From Epiperipatus broadwayi (taxonomy: Eukaryota; Onychophora; Udeonychophora; Euonychophora; Peripatidae), in contig JAQFVV010000281.1 in the NCBI GenBank assembly GCA_028023455.1, forward strand, positions 994,001 through 1,058,000: 64,000 nucleotides of DNA, in the 5' to 3' direction. Below are positions 9,124 to 22,899 of this stretch, in pieces. The position numbers and the translations under genes were made by a program. The notes under the pieces are model-generated. The model was given only the letters and a program-made list of their open reading frames with translations, was not told where the DNA came from and made no database searches. Every line of letters begins with the position of its first letter. Within the stretch, counting starts at the first letter, position 1.

Positions 9124-12100
9124 CAGAATTACCTTTTTGACCATTCATAAACGTTTAATTTTACACTTTATGATCGAGATGACTGTCACGTCAAGCAAAG
9201 AAGCAAATATAGACTCATTAATTAAGTCTATATTCCTGATCGAATACTGAGATTACCGATGGCATATTTCAGTATTATCTTTTCCGATCAGCAGCTTCTT
9301 TGGCTGCTGGATATTCATTCATAAGAATGATTTATTTAAAATAATCCAGCACTTGAAAATATTTATAAAATTTGCGAGATTTAATATTACTGTACTATAT
9401 CGACACGTGTACTTTTACTAGAATAAATGACTAATTAGTATTTTATAAACCTACAGGTATACCATTATAATTAGTATGGTGAAGAAGGAAAGACGAGACG
9501 TAAAGAGCTATTTATAAATAAATATTGTTTAATATGATACATACATAAACATTAATATATAATACTTCAACAAAAAACAAGTAATCATTTAAAAATAACA
9601 CAAATTATATTTAATTTGATTATTCACACTAATAATGATAATTCTTTGATACTAAACATTTATATGTAGATATTTTATAACTTATAGTCTTTTCTTACGT
9701 ATTCTTTAATACAGAAAATGTTAATTATTTGGTTCATTCAGATTCACTTTTGCAATTGTATTTTTTAATTAATGTGGCCATTTATGAAAGTGTGTGCACG
9801 CGTGTTATATTAAAGTTAATTACCTAGGTTTTCTAGATGTTGACGAGAGAATTATTATCCATCCTGTGGATTATTCCACTTCTTTTGTAAAGATGAAAAT
9901 TTTTGGGATCCGGCTGAATTCTTTCTTGCAGCTCACTTAGGTCGTATTCTTGCGGCTTCATGACAGGGAAAGTAAACCATCAGGCAGGCGCTATCTCTAC
10001 TATTACTGCATGGGAAAGATGACTTTACACCCAAGGTGAGCGTGGATTAACTGGCATCCGTTGTGGCCTCCTTAGCCTTGCATTCTCGATATCTCAACTT
10101 GGTACATTTTTGTTCACCGCTCTCAAACTACTCTGTCTGTTAGCTCAGCAGACTCCTGAAACAACTAAAACATGGCTACTTCTTTTACAATTTTCTTTTT
10201 AATTGTCCCAGAATCCTTTACTTATCTTCTTGATTGTTTTTGGAATGTCATTAATTACATTTCACACATTTATTTTACCTTCATTAAATATATACAATTT
10301 TCTTCTTGTTTTTTATTTATTTATTTTTTTAATTTTATTTACTTCCATTTCTTTTTTAATAAATAATTTTCTTATTTACACACTCTTTACTTTACACACC
10401 TATACATATATATTTCATGCATTCACATGTCTATTTTGAAGAGATGATCTTTATCTTTTTTTTTTTATAAATCTATTTATTTTTATTTATAATTGCAACG
10501 GAAATTTTATGATTGCTAATTCTACAATCATTAACCCTTTTATTTACTTTCCCTTTATGACTTGATCATCAACTTCGATGATCTTATTTTACTATTCCTT
10601 AAACTTTACTAATTTTAAATTTAAAAAAGTTAACATTGGAAGGTGGAAGATAAGGATCTTGGTTGCTTTCCTTCATTCACTTTCCTTAATTACCATAATT
10701 GATTTTTTACTTAATTGCATTCCTCACTGCCATTTTGATTTTTTAATTAAAACTTAACTTAAAATAAATTTATTTCATTTTTCTAACTTCCACTTTCTAT
10801 TAACTTAGTTTACATAAAACTCACATTTAATATTATACTATATATTAAATGTACACATGTGTGATCGCAGTGTGTGATCATCACAATATATATATATATA
10901 TATATATATATTTGGAACGGTTGAAGGCAGTTGATTTATAAGTATCCTGCAACCTGGTACTGCAGCACCAGAATATTAATTAAAATCTGGAGAATAGTTC
11001 TCAGAGTGGCCAGACTGGCAAGGCTGACAGTAATTGCCAGAGGAAGAAACATGTCTGTTCTTCAAGAGTTTCAAATAACTAATAATTTTCTCTTCCCATA
11101 CTGGTGAAGATCACAGCTCCCCATTTCCAATTTAAAATCTGTAATTGTTTGGAGTCCAATGGTACCACATAGTAGTTCCAATGTTATTACATTACAACCT
11201 GCATTTTTGTTTAATAAATATATAATACAAGTTCTTATATCTTTAATTAATTAAAGTTTTCTTTTTTCTGATAATTCTTATCCGAATCCAATCTGTATTT
11301 TACAATGACATTTAATTAAATTTGCTATAGGGCTACTTGTATTAAATCAGAGTTGCTGATCTTTAAATTAATTTCATCTAATTAGTTCATGACATTTTTA
11401 TATGTCCATTGCGTTTATACCCGCACATACTTAATTTAAACTGACATTTTCACATCTTTTTCTGTTTTAATAAAAATATGCGTTTGATCATATTTTATTA
11501 AATTACGCGCATTTAGCATTCTGCAAAGCTTGTTAAGAGCTTATTTGCTAGCTCTATATATAAGATTTGTAATACAAACTTATTAAATTAGATCATGTGA
11601 CATCTGACTTGATTTTTTTTTTTTTTAATATTCTTAAGTAACTAATGCCAAAAATTAGGAGGTATTGGATCGTATACGTTTAATTTTTCTAAAAAAATTA
11701 ATCACTACTGTTGCATTTTGTTGTAAAGACTTTAGAATATTTGGGGTTTATATATTGATATGCCAAATCTTCACTTTTGTCACTCAAAAATATTAATTTT
11801 CTTTTTAAATTATGACTTGCTTCTTTTTAAGTTTTGCAAATTTATAATTAGAAACCGTGATAAATAATGCAAACACTTTTCATATGTCTTTTCAATGAGA
11901 TAATTCATTAAACTATTTCTAGAAATGCTTTGTCATATTTTTATGTTATCTTTGCAATTCTCCTATTTCCAACGACGCGCACTTTCATGAACCATTATGA
12001 AATCAGAAGTTACAATAAGCTGTGTTTTTAAAAAATTAACAAATAAGGGATCATGTGTATATTAATTGTAAAAAAAATTATTATCATCACTGTCAAATAT

Positions 12101-12420
12101 TATGGATCCACTGCTATATGAACTCGTTTTCGGGTTTAATTTAGAATCTTGATTTTTGTTCCAACAAACTTTTTTATTTCATATATCCACAATAATTACA
12201 GAATTAATTTAAGACTTAAACTGCCCATACATTGTCATCTCTTTCAGTCCATTCAATCAGTTAATCTTCCAATTATGTGAATTATATTGATTTTATCTCT
12301 CTTACAAATATTTGTATATATCGGTCCATATTTTATTGACTTGTTTGATGTTATTGTGTTCATCTTTTGTAATTCAATTGTAACTAATTTTCTTCTTTTC
12401 TGAGCCAACGTAACATATAG
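9124..12420. other. AT-rich stretch without recognisable genes
   Basis: Mostly poly-T and AT-rich DNA. A less AT-rich island at about 9840-10160 (GGCTGAATTCTTTCTTGC... CAGCAGACTCCTGAAAC) may be an element relic but shows no long frame. Open frames at 10172-10439 are Phe/Tyr/Leu-rich chance runs. An (AT)13 run sits at 10886-10911. Confidence 0.5.
10886..10911. repeat. (AT)13 microsatellite
   Basis: An uninterrupted AT dinucleotide run between CACA and TTTGGAACGG. Confidence 0.9.
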
Positions 12421-12676
12421 TAAAATGAAAATACACACAGAGCAAGTAGTTTTTTTAATAATATTTAGCTTTATTACAATCTAGCATACTTTCAAAATAT
12501 TTTTTACTATATCATATTTATGGCATATAGTGGTGTGATATAAATAAATATTTAATTACACCACTATATGCCATAAATATGATATAATAAAAATATAATG
12601 AAAGTAGCCTAGGCAGTAAAATAAAGTTAAATATTATTTTTAAAAAACTATCTTTTCTCAGTGTACTTTCATTTTA
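12421..12676. repeat. Foldback repeat, arms about 115 bp
   Basis: The left arm from TAAAATGAAAATAC (12421) through TATCATATTTATGGC and CATATAGTGGTGT pairs with ACACCACTATATG, CCATAAATATGATA and on to GTACTTTCATTTTA (12676). The inner 27 bp each side are perfect; the outer parts contain mismatches and small gaps. The loop is about 20 nt (GATATAAATAAATATTTAATT). It is probably a MITE-like foldback; no clear target duplication was seen. Confidence 0.7.
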
Positions 12677-13048
12677 CAAGATGTTCATCTTCTTTTAAAT
12701 TTCTGATTATCTGATAAAAATAAGTATGAATTATTAAAACATATATTACAAATGTTATTTTTTAAACACAAATTTATTTCTCCTTTAAATATCAAATTAT
12801 TTCTCCCAATTAATTGTACAATTAATTTCATTCATTTTGTTTCAATCTGTATTAATAATATGACCAATGTTTTTGTAATTTTATCAAGTCACTCACAACT
12901 ACAAATTTTTATTTTTTATTAAAAAAAAACATCAACAATAAATTCAATATTTGGTTTAAATAAGTATAGTAATTTTTCAACCATTAAAAGATAACCACTA
13001 AACATCACATGATCACTATCTCATACTAGCACAATAATTGTTATTAAA

Positions 13049-13143
13049 CAATTCAAAATACAGCAAAACTCTCCATATAGTAGTGCCATCTTGTAGCACA
13101 AGATGGCATTACTATATGGAGAGTTTTGCTGTATTTTGAATTG
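13049..13143. repeat. Nearly perfect hairpin, 46-bp arms and 3-nt loop
   Basis: CAATTCAAAATACAGC... pairs with ...GCTGTATTTTGAATTG around the loop AGC, with only one mismatch (C opposite T change). It is flanked by TTATTAAA (13041-13048) and TCATTAAA (13144-13151), an 8-bp direct repeat with one mismatch, the target-duplication length of hAT-type transposons. It is either a tiny MITE or a long hairpin RNA precursor. Confidence 0.75.
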
Positions 13144-13639
13144 TCATTAAAAGATAGTTTGTAAAAATTTGCATTTTCATTACAAGATTCTCATTGGTTA
13201 TGAATTTATGTCAGAAATATGATACGTATGGAATGGTTTGATAAAATAAACTTTATGTTAATCATGAATAAAGATAATAGATTTGGATAGACTGAAGAAA
13301 CGTTTTAGTAAAATTTCATCTTAAGATATATTTACATTTTTACACTATTTGTAACCATCTCATGCTGTGTTGGAACAATAAGTTAGAGTCCAGAGTATTC
13401 AATTATTTCTTTTATTATATCACATACTACAAATTTTAAATTTAAATACATATCAACAAATACATTTGTTATAACATTTATAAAAATGGTATAAATGAAT
13501 TTTTAAATTCATTTCATCTTTACTAAAAATAACAATTATTAAGTACCAACATTCATATGCTCTCTTTGATTGTTATTATAATGACTGAAAAGTTCTGATA
13601 ATATTCTTGTATTTTAAAATTTGCATTTCATTTTTTCAG

Positions 13640-13669
13640 CATCAACTACGTCAACATCGTCTACTGAAG
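13640..13669 (+). CDS. Candidate 30-nt mini-exon, Ser/Thr-rich
   Basis: Acceptor CATTTTTTCAG|C at 13639 and donor GAAG|GTAGGT at 13669/13670 bracket exactly 30 nt. Read in phase 1 it encodes STTSTSSTE plus split codons at each side. A second copy at 56615-56644 differs by one base, ACG versus ACT, which is silent (Thr), while the flanking intron-like sequence has diverged much more. Length divisible by three and equal phase at both ends mean it can be repeated or skipped without a frame change. Such Ser/Thr runs are typical of O-glycosylated mucin-like stalks or linkers. The rest of the gene must lie outside the window or in further tiny exons I did not find; the protein is unidentified. Confidence 0.5.
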
Positions 13670-14125
13670 GTAGGTATATTAACTTTTTTAGGTAAGAGGA
13701 ATTTATTAGTACCTATTCTTACAGCAATCAATATTTAAAAAAAACAATTATTAGATAAAAATATTTTATTTAATTATAAATAAATATAGATAAAAACTTT
13801 AATATAGTTAAATAAATATCTCCCTTTTGAAAATGTAAACTTTTTATAATCTTCAACTTCTTTTAGTTGAGTAAAATGTTCATACAAATGATCATCTTCC
13901 GTTTCACAGTTGAGCTTATGGATGATGTACTTAAAACATAACTGTGATGTACCTGGTTTAATGTTACTTACGAGAAACAACCAAATACACCTAATTCAAG
14001 TAACTATTACTCTCTTGCATAAAATTAAAATATCCCACTTAACAGATACAAGATTTTATTAGTATGAAAAATAACAAGCATTTATAAACAGAATTATCAT
14101 TAGTTCTATTAGCGCCTGTAAGGCT

Positions 14126-14637
<512 letters not shown>

Positions 14638-15420
14638 AAGTATAGTCTGTATAATTATCCTAGGTCGGTCTTTGGTACTTTCAGACCCGAATATCTGGTT
14701 CTCCTCCCATCATTGGTCCTGTTCTGAATTCACGCTACACTTAAGTCTCTCAGAAAATCAGGACTGACACTGACTTGTCTTTTTTCTGCTAGATTATATC
14801 TACTTTTAATTCTATTGTTTATTCCTTATCAATTTTAATCACAAAAGTATTCTGGGATTATTTCTGAACTAATTAATTAAATTGTTCTTTACATTTTTAA
14901 CCCTTCGTTTAATTAATTATTTATTCGGATCTTCCATCTTGTTTTACACCTTGCTTTTTATAAAATATATATATGTGAAAAACCATTTGTAATTTCTAAT
15001 TTTCATTTTTATTAAATCGACTCGTTTACTTTTACATGTAATTATTTAACACTTTTAACTTCTGGCGTACACACAGTGTCAAACGTATTTTTTCTTAATA
15101 TTAATCGTACTACAACATAACAATAACACAATGTTTCTCAACCTCTATTTTTTTCTATTTTTTTTTTTTTAAATTAATTCTCTATGTGCAATGCTGATTT
15201 AGCAAGTACTCATGTCTCACAACTTCTCTTTATTAAACAAATCATTATTATCTGCAACATGATAAATGAAGGTAAGAATAAGATTGATTGTCTTTTCTAG
15301 AATATGTCTGAATTAAGAATAGAGCGCTTTCTTATCGTAATTATAAAAATTTAATGAATAGAGGAAGTATTTGAATGACAAAAATATAGATCATTGAATA
15401 AAATGTTAAATTAGGATTTG

Positions 15421-16712
15421 AACGAAAATATTCAATTTTATGATTTTAAACTATTTTCTTGGAATCTTAAAAACAGAATACATTGCCGTTTTTCATGCGA
15501 TTACACAAATGTTTGAAATCAGGGGCATAATTACAGCTTAAAAACGGTTAATTTTTTAAAAAATATAAGATTTATATAAAAAAAATCAATTTATTATGGG
15601 TGAGTATATTGTCTGAATAATTGAAGAGTTGGAAGCAGCCACAGTAGTTAACATCAAAGTATACTATTATTCACTTTGTCGGAATTAATTCATGGTCATT
15701 ATTGAATAAATTGCTTTTTTTATTGGTTTTCATAAAATCCAGAATCTCTATTTTGCTGTGATTCAAATGTAAGAAAAAAAACATAATAAAACTTTATTTA
15801 TATAGAGATTTTGGTGACATAATCTCAGTTAATGAATGCAGGTTAACAGTATTTGACTTTTGCGGGTTGCCCACAAAACTTTGCTATAATAATTTCATGA
15901 TATTAGAAAAATGTTACTGAAGAATAAAAGATATTAGATCATTTAAAATAAAAAACATTGTTATATAAATATAGGAATTAGTTATGACTTTAGTTTTTAT
16001 GGAATAGATTTTATAAGCAGTTTCTTAATGCAAGAATCATTTCAAACATAGACTGATATTAGTCAAACCAATCTAAGTGATGTGAATAAAAGTCTTTTTT
16101 TTTAATTTAGATAAACATTTGTGGTATTAACGATAATATTAAACTTACCAATCAGAGGTAATATGAACCGCATTAAATAATATTTTGAAATTTAGCTTTT
16201 AAAGATTTTAATAATTAATATTCAAAAATTTATATAGATATTAAGGAGGTCATGCATATAATTATGATATTTAAATTAAATAAATTCTTGAGTGTTACAG
16301 GAGAGTTTACTTAAAACAGTCAGCCAAAAGCCATTTGAGCTTTTTCTACTAAATTTAAACAATAGAAAAGAAAATCTACCACACTTGCAAATATAATTAT
16401 ATATATTGTACCTACAGTACAAATATATTGGCATCTGGTAAGATATTTAAAAGCTAAGAAAAAAAGTAAATTTAGCAATCTTTTAAAAGAAAAACATTTT
16501 TAGATTTTTTTCTGATTAGTGTAATTTATTTTTTAAAATGTACAATGAAAGTTAAAATTGTCATTCGTATTTTTTTTATGTAATTAAAAATAAAAGTTAA
16601 AATTGGAAAGAATAAATGACATGCAGATTACTGATCCAGATAGATTAAAAGAATTTCAAAAATAAAAAAGATTACAATTAGAAAATTAAAAGAAAAATAT
16701 TTTAGTAATTAA
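15421..16712. other. AT-rich stretch without recognisable genes
   Basis: No open frame of note, no terminal repeats and no splice-site pairs that I could support. It may be intron if the 13.6-kb mini-exon belongs to a gene running on the + strand. Confidence 0.45.
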
Positions 16713-17006
16713 AGATGGCAGAGGGAGTTTGTGAAAGGAGGACTTTGTAACTCCATGCTCGTTCCTTTGCAACGAAGATCTAAGTTTACACAAGGGACAT
16801 TTGTTGTGGACAATGACAATTTTATGAAGATTTCCGAAGATGTTACTAGTGGTTCAATGCTGATATCCATGGAGATGAAAACTGCTCTTGGCCGGACTAA
16901 CCAAAGGAAGCACAATAAAGCTGATTACATTCTTGGTGGTGGCAATAATAACTTTTTAAATTTTTATTTTTACTTTCAGCAAAGACAAATGAATTTAAAA
17001 CTTTAA
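16713..17006 (+). CDS. Unrecognised open frame, less AT-rich than its surroundings
   Basis: Open from a TAA at 16710 to a stop at 17004-17006. The protein-like part reads RWQREFVKGGLCNSMLVPLQ, continues with RRSKFTQGTFVVDNDNF, SMLISMEMKTALG and RTNQRKHNKADYILGG, then fades into Asn/Phe-rich sequence typical of AT-rich DNA. No ATG precedes the best part. The less AT-rich, more codon-like core (about 16715-16940) stands out from its surroundings. I recognise no domain. It may be an exon or, more likely, a decayed transposon or processed-gene fragment. The minus-strand frame 16709-16915 is its shadow. Confidence 0.3.
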   Translation, partial: RWQREFVKGGLCNSMLVPLQRRSKFTQGTFVVDNDNFMKISEDVTSGSMLISMEMKTALGRTNQRKHNKADYILGGGNNNFLNFYFYFQQRQMNLKL

Positions 17007-19030
17007 TTTTCTGATTCTCCAATTAACTATTTCTTTTGGATTTTTCTTTTTATAGTCCTCCAGCACCTTATCTCTGGAATGCATGGATCCATAAAACATA
17101 TTTCATATCTAAATTTCATTGGCTCATTGAGTTGTGGCCAAGTAGATTTTGGGTTTGTGGCTAAATAATTTTGGGTTTGTGGCTAAGTGGATTTTTCCAC
17201 TGAGGTCTGTGTCTATATCTTTGGGCAGAAAAAACAAGTCTTTTGTTTCTATTCCTGACACTTATCTCTTTTGTAATCATCTTTTCAATGGTCATTTTGC
17301 CCTAAGGATCTGTTTGTAATTTTTATTTTAAGATTAAAAACTCTCTTCCTATTTTTTTTTCAAAATCAAAAGGTTTTTATTATATTTTATTTAAAGATTA
17401 GAATCTTTGCTTTGATTTTATAATGTTTTTAAATCTTATTTTATTTCAATATTTAAATCAAACATATTGATAAATTAATAATTCGTTATTTGTGCATTTT
17501 GAATGTTTGTTCTTTTAATTCAGTATTAGATATTTAGAAAAAAGTTAAGTATTAAAATTTAAATGTAATGCATATATATATATCACCGAACTTATTTTTT
17601 TAAAAAAAGACTTTAGTTAGAGTTAATACTATTTGGCAATAATAATGCATTAAAGTTTTTTTTTTTTTTTGTGGGCGTATTTTTAAATTACTAAATCATT
17701 CCTTTTCTTATTTAATTATTAAAGTTATTTGATGATCATATTTATATCTGACAGTTACATCTTATCCTAACTTATTCCTACTATACCTATTCTGATGATC
17801 AGGGTGACATTTGCACTATTTCCTAAACTATTTTATTTGTATCAGGCTATTCATGGTTAATGAATATTATGACATACCCTGGGCAGCCATTTATAATGAT
17901 TGCCACAGTACATGATCATCATTGGCCCTCAGTTAGGTAACCATTTGTAATGGGATGGGGTGTGTGATAAATGGATGGAAAGAAAGATTGAACTGGGTGA
18001 TGGAAAAATCATCATCACTCACAGTCCATTTAAAATCAAATATTTACAAAAAGTATATTTAAGGTAAAATATATTTCAGAGGAGCATGAGATCAAAATCT
18101 CTGTGAGCATTAAGAGATCAGCCAACTATTAAAAAGAGCAACTAAAAACATAATAAACCATCAAACAGCATTATAAAGTAAATATCAGTATAAGTAAAAT
18201 ACCATTCATCATCATTAATGATGGGAATAAACAAATCAGTACAATATATCAACAGTCAATCTTGTGACTGGATTGAAATGGGTCTTCTTTAGACCAGGCT
18301 AAGTATTGAGCCTTTGCCACCTTGGGTAATTATTTAAACATAACTTGGATGCACCAGATTAGTGCCTATCCACTAGAATACATAATAATCAGAAATCAAA
18401 ACAATAATGCTGGGACATTTAAACATGCTGATCATCATCAATGCTCTCACCACTTAAGTACCATTAATGTACTGGCCAACAATAAACTTAAATTTTTAAT
18501 AAGACTAAAGTAAAATAAAAAATAATAGTGCATGGGCTTACAGAGTATCCTCTTTTGCACCAACCAGGATGATGATTGATCATCTCTGGATGCCCCAAAG
18601 CACTAAGTACACATCCCCATTTATCTGTGTCCAAATCTAGCTCAGAGAACAAGCTCTATTACTGTATATGAACAAGAGATGATGGAATACAATTTTAACA
18701 ATTAAATACCAAGTTTATTAATAACAATAAAAAATAAATGACACCTAAGGTCTTGTAAAAATAAAATTACACACATATAACCTTTTTGATTTTGATTACA
18801 ATACAAAATTTTAAATAATCACATTGCTATTCAAAATTTAAATTGTTACATGGATTTATATATATATATATATATGCGCACAGATGCGTGATTTATAATA
18901 TACAATTAATAAAAAAAATGAATTGACATTTAATCAAAAAAAAAATTAAAATTTTGCATATATGAATGTGCGTGTATATACGCACACTGCCTTTTATCTA
19001 TTTCAACTTGTTGCAATAATTTTTTTTTTT
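17007..19030. other. Stretch without recognisable genes
   Basis: Contains a short internal repeat (TTTTGGGTTTGTGGCTAA at about 17147-17192) and a patch of moderately complex sequence at 17.8-18.7 kb with ATCATC motifs but no coding frame. An (AT) run lies near 18858-18876 and poly-T near 19019-19032. Confidence 0.45.
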
Positions 19031-19435
19031 TTCATAATTAATTCATTTGGAAAACACATATATGTGTGTATAAACAAAATATATAATTTAACATTTAGTT
19101 TCAGTTTATAAGTTCTTTTTTTTTATCAAACCAAATAATGTCAACTTTTGTTTGACAGGGATTTGTTGATTAATTATCAGCGTTCTTAGACCAATTTAAA
19201 AGATTTGCTTTTACAATTTTCATTCAAACAAAATTATGCTTGCATTTGTATATTCTTCTTTTAGTTTTCAAAGAATTTTATTTAGGGACAATATTGGATT
19301 TTTAATACATTAACTTCTTACAGTACATTGACTAAACAGGAGTTTATGATGTCACTACTGGGTTGATAGTGGATGATTTATGGAGATATTAATCCTGGGT
19401 GTGGAATAAATCATGTGGTTTATAGATTTTTGTCA

Positions 19436-22400
19436 TCAGCTATCTGGAAAGGTATTGGGCTTTGGAATTTGGAATAGATTCCAGGTTTCTTGAAATAGAA
19501 ACTTGGAGGAAAGGGTCATGTTTTTATGCTTGATTTTGTTTAAAAGAGAAATGAATAGACTATCTGGCTCTGGTGGAGGAGTTGTAAAGACTAATTTGAA
19601 TCTTACATTCCAGATAGAGTTGGTGAAAAATACTGACATTCTTATAATTGGAAACTGTTTACTTTGTAGAAATTCTTTTAATGAGAGGATTCTGTAAATA
19701 TCAATTTTTGTATTTTGGAAAATTAAAAGTTTGATACTTCCAAGTCTGGTACATGAGTGAATTATGTGGTCAAATGTATCATCATGCCTCTTGCAGATTG
19801 GGCAGGTAGGGTCAATGTTGTTAAGAAACCTCTTGTGGTGGAGGAACCAGTTGGTATACATGGCTCCCAGATTTACTTTTACTAGGTAGTTAAAAAATTT
19901 AGGCTCTAAAGCTAAAAACTTGAAAATCGAAGTAATTCTATGATTAGTGATGCCAAGGATTGGCAAACTTGAATTGATTTCAGGGTTGATTCTATGGTGG
20001 GCTTCCCAGATGGTGTTATTTTTATATTATATGGATTTTGTAAAGTAGATGTAAATTGATTGAGAAGCTGGAGAACCTTGTCTAACCAGCATTTTTGAGG
20101 AGGAGATCTGTCCATCGGTTGAACAGTCTCTGATATATTAAAGGAATCATGTTTTTGTAAAAGGTTATGAATCAATGTGTGAGCTTTTTGAAAGATAATT
20201 GAGGGGATGGAGTGAAAGGACCTCCCATTAGATTTGTGATGGTATTGCATCCTTGTCATGTTTATAGACATTGTACTATTTTTTTAAAAGAGTTTAGCAC
20301 ATAGACTATTGGATTTTTTTGGTAAAGGCTTTTGTTGCTGTCATGATGGGGGGGGGTATGCTATCTTAGAATCGACTTTTATGTTCAGTAGCACTACTTT
20401 TCCCTGAATGGATACACCCTGGAAAGGGACTGTATAATCTGAGATGTGGAATTGATTAAGGAGTTTTGTAGTTTTTTTGACATGGCTGTTTAAGACATGG
20501 AGATAGGGAAGCCAAGAAAGTCCTGGGGCTCAGCTAGAAATCTAGATGAGACTTTTTTCCTGATAGAATTTTCCAAGATGAAGATTTGTTGGAGTTTAAT
20601 TTGATTTGTGAATTAAAGGAAAATTTATCCAAAATTTTGTAGAGTGCTGGGAGATGTTTTTGAGATGGTAGTATTATGAGGACATCATCCATATATGCAA
20701 ACAACTTGAATTTTGATGTGAGGAATGAATACTTCAGTGAATGAGATTTCTATATCTCTCAACAGGGGGTTGAGATAGCATATAAAAAGGATAGCACTTA
20801 GAGGAGATCCTTGAGAAATAGACAGGTCGGGGGAGAACCCATCTGTGTAGAATCCATCTAAGGAGATGTAAATTAGCCTATTGTAGAGAAGATTCTTCAG
20901 AATCTGTATAATTTGAGAGGAAATGTTAAGGTCTTTTACAAGAGTAAGAAGTGTATGAATATTGATCAAGTCAAAAGTCTGTTATGTCTAGCTGGACTGC
21001 AATGAGTTTTGATAAGTGATTAGATCTAATGTGATCAAGGAGAATCTTGACTTCACCTATTGCTGTCAGGGCTGAAGATCCTTTTCTTGCATATTGTGAC
21101 TGAACAATATTGTCTAAAATTTTCTGCTGGATTTTTTCTTTAATTACACATTTGATAACTTTTATTAAAATTGGTGTCATGAAGATAAGCCTTATGTTAT
21201 GGATGTTGGTTGGATCTTTGTTCTTCTTGATGAATGGCACTAAGGCAATCAGGTAGAGGTTATTTATTTTTCTTTTATTAGTGGATAGATGATTGATCAT
21301 GTTCATCATGATTGGGATAGCAAAGTTACCAAGGTGGGAAATTAAAAACCTTGGTATAGCATGCATCCCAGATGAACACTGTCAGAAAGTGCTGATAGAT
21401 GTTTTTTAAGATCAGCTGCTGTTATTCCATGGGTTATAGAATATGGGTGATCCAGCCATTCACTGATGGTCTTTGGAAAGTTATTTTGAAGTTGGTTTTT
21501 GAAGTGAAGACCAATGTGTTCAATCATGTGATGACTTGTGACACAGTTACCATTGACAATGAGGGAGGTTGGGGTGTTTTTCCTAGCTCCCAATGCCCAT
21601 CACAAATATCCCTGAGTCCAGTGGTGTTGGGTAGTAAGAAAGTTTTGTGATCTTTTAATAAAAAATATACTCCGCAACAGCCATCTGTTTTTTCTTATAC
21701 TGAAGTTTTAGTGATAGAAGGTGTTTGATATGATCTGGTTCAGTTGAGCATGTCTTTATTTTATTATTGATTTGGTCAAGCTCATTAATAATTGTAGATG
21801 GCCCTTTGTTGTTTTTAGTATAGTGAGCAATCAAGGATTGGATTATTCCGATAAAGGCAAACCACGTTTCTTCTGGGGGCCTTTTTAATAGGTTGATTTT
21901 GTGGAAGAGGATGTAAGCTTCAGATACAATGGCTTCAGTCATGGAAGCTTTAGTTAACATTCTGATTGACCAGTTGAGAAAGGATGAAGTGTAGTTGATT
22001 AGTTATAGTGTGGTGATAATAGCATGATGGTCGGAGAAGGGAACAGGTTGAAGAGTAGCTTCCAGACCATGATGGAGTTCAGAGGTATAGAACATCAGAT
22101 CTATTAATGTATGATACCTCTTGGAGTAGTAAGAATAGGCATTATGAGGAAAGAAGCCCCTGCCATTAATAAAATATCTGTTGAGCAAGTGAAGATACTT
22201 GTTTGTAAACTGATCATAGGAGATGTTGAAGTCCCCAAAGAGAAGTGCTAGGGAGTTGTTGTTGGCCATTATCATATTTATAGTGTTTATGATCTGAAGG
22301 AATATTGCATGGCTATTGGGGATGTAGACATAAAATGCATTGATTATGCTATTGCCATAGGTTAGGTTGGCACAGATAAGGTTCTTATCTTGATAGGTGA

Positions 22401-22700
22401 TCTTAAACTTGTCGGGGGGATGTTTGTTATTTATTAAGATACCTACGCCTTCAGTAGCTGTTAGATTGACTGTTAGATATGTATAACCAAGCTTGTTAAG
22501 CTCAGTTAAAATAAGGCAACTGGACTTTTGGTGATATTTGGTTTTGCCCATAAACTAATGTGGGGGGTAAGGAATTAAACCAATGTCTGATGGCATATAC
22601 TCGTGCAAGTGAATTAATGCCTCTGACATTAACTCCAGCTATCTGGCAAGAGACCTTAGTCATAAGCTGGGGATTGGCCAGAGTCTGCCACCAGAGGATT
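19436..22700 (-). pseudogene. LINE ORF2: endonuclease, reverse transcriptase, zinc finger
   Basis: Minus strand. The endonuclease begins with GVNVRGINSLARV (about 22.6 kb). After a frame change it shows GVGILINN, LLFGDFN, IDLMFY and PFSDHHAIITT (22551-22003), the normal APE-type catalytic and binding motifs. A linker follows (21960-21342). RT shows LVPFIKKNKDP, QYARKGSSAL, VQLDITDFFD (21366-20960), then ISQGSPLSAILF and, after a frame change, FAYMDDVLI with YMDD codons at 20683-20695. The C-terminal part (20271-19436) ends with a CPIC...H...HSC zinc finger (C-X2-C-X8-H-X4-C), as in many LINE ORF2 proteins. At least five breaks separate these blocks. Such enzymes nick target DNA and copy the RNA in place; this copy cannot. 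Confidence 0.85.
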
Positions 22701-22899
22701 TTGGAATCAAAGGCTTGGAAAGGATTTCATCTTCAGAAAACTCATCCTTTGGGAAGATTTGAGAGTTAGGTGAATAGAATGAGCAATTTTCCATTTTTTT
22801 GAAGTTTGGGACATAGAGGTTTCTTTGGACTTAGTGTTATGGTAATGAATGGATGACTGTCTTAATGAATTCTCATCTTCTGATCTGGATTTATTCAAG

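Noticed and set aside
10172-10439. Two overlapping hydrophobic frames that look like membrane proteins
   Set aside because: Poly-T-rich DNA yields Phe/Leu/Ile runs by chance; no other coding signal.
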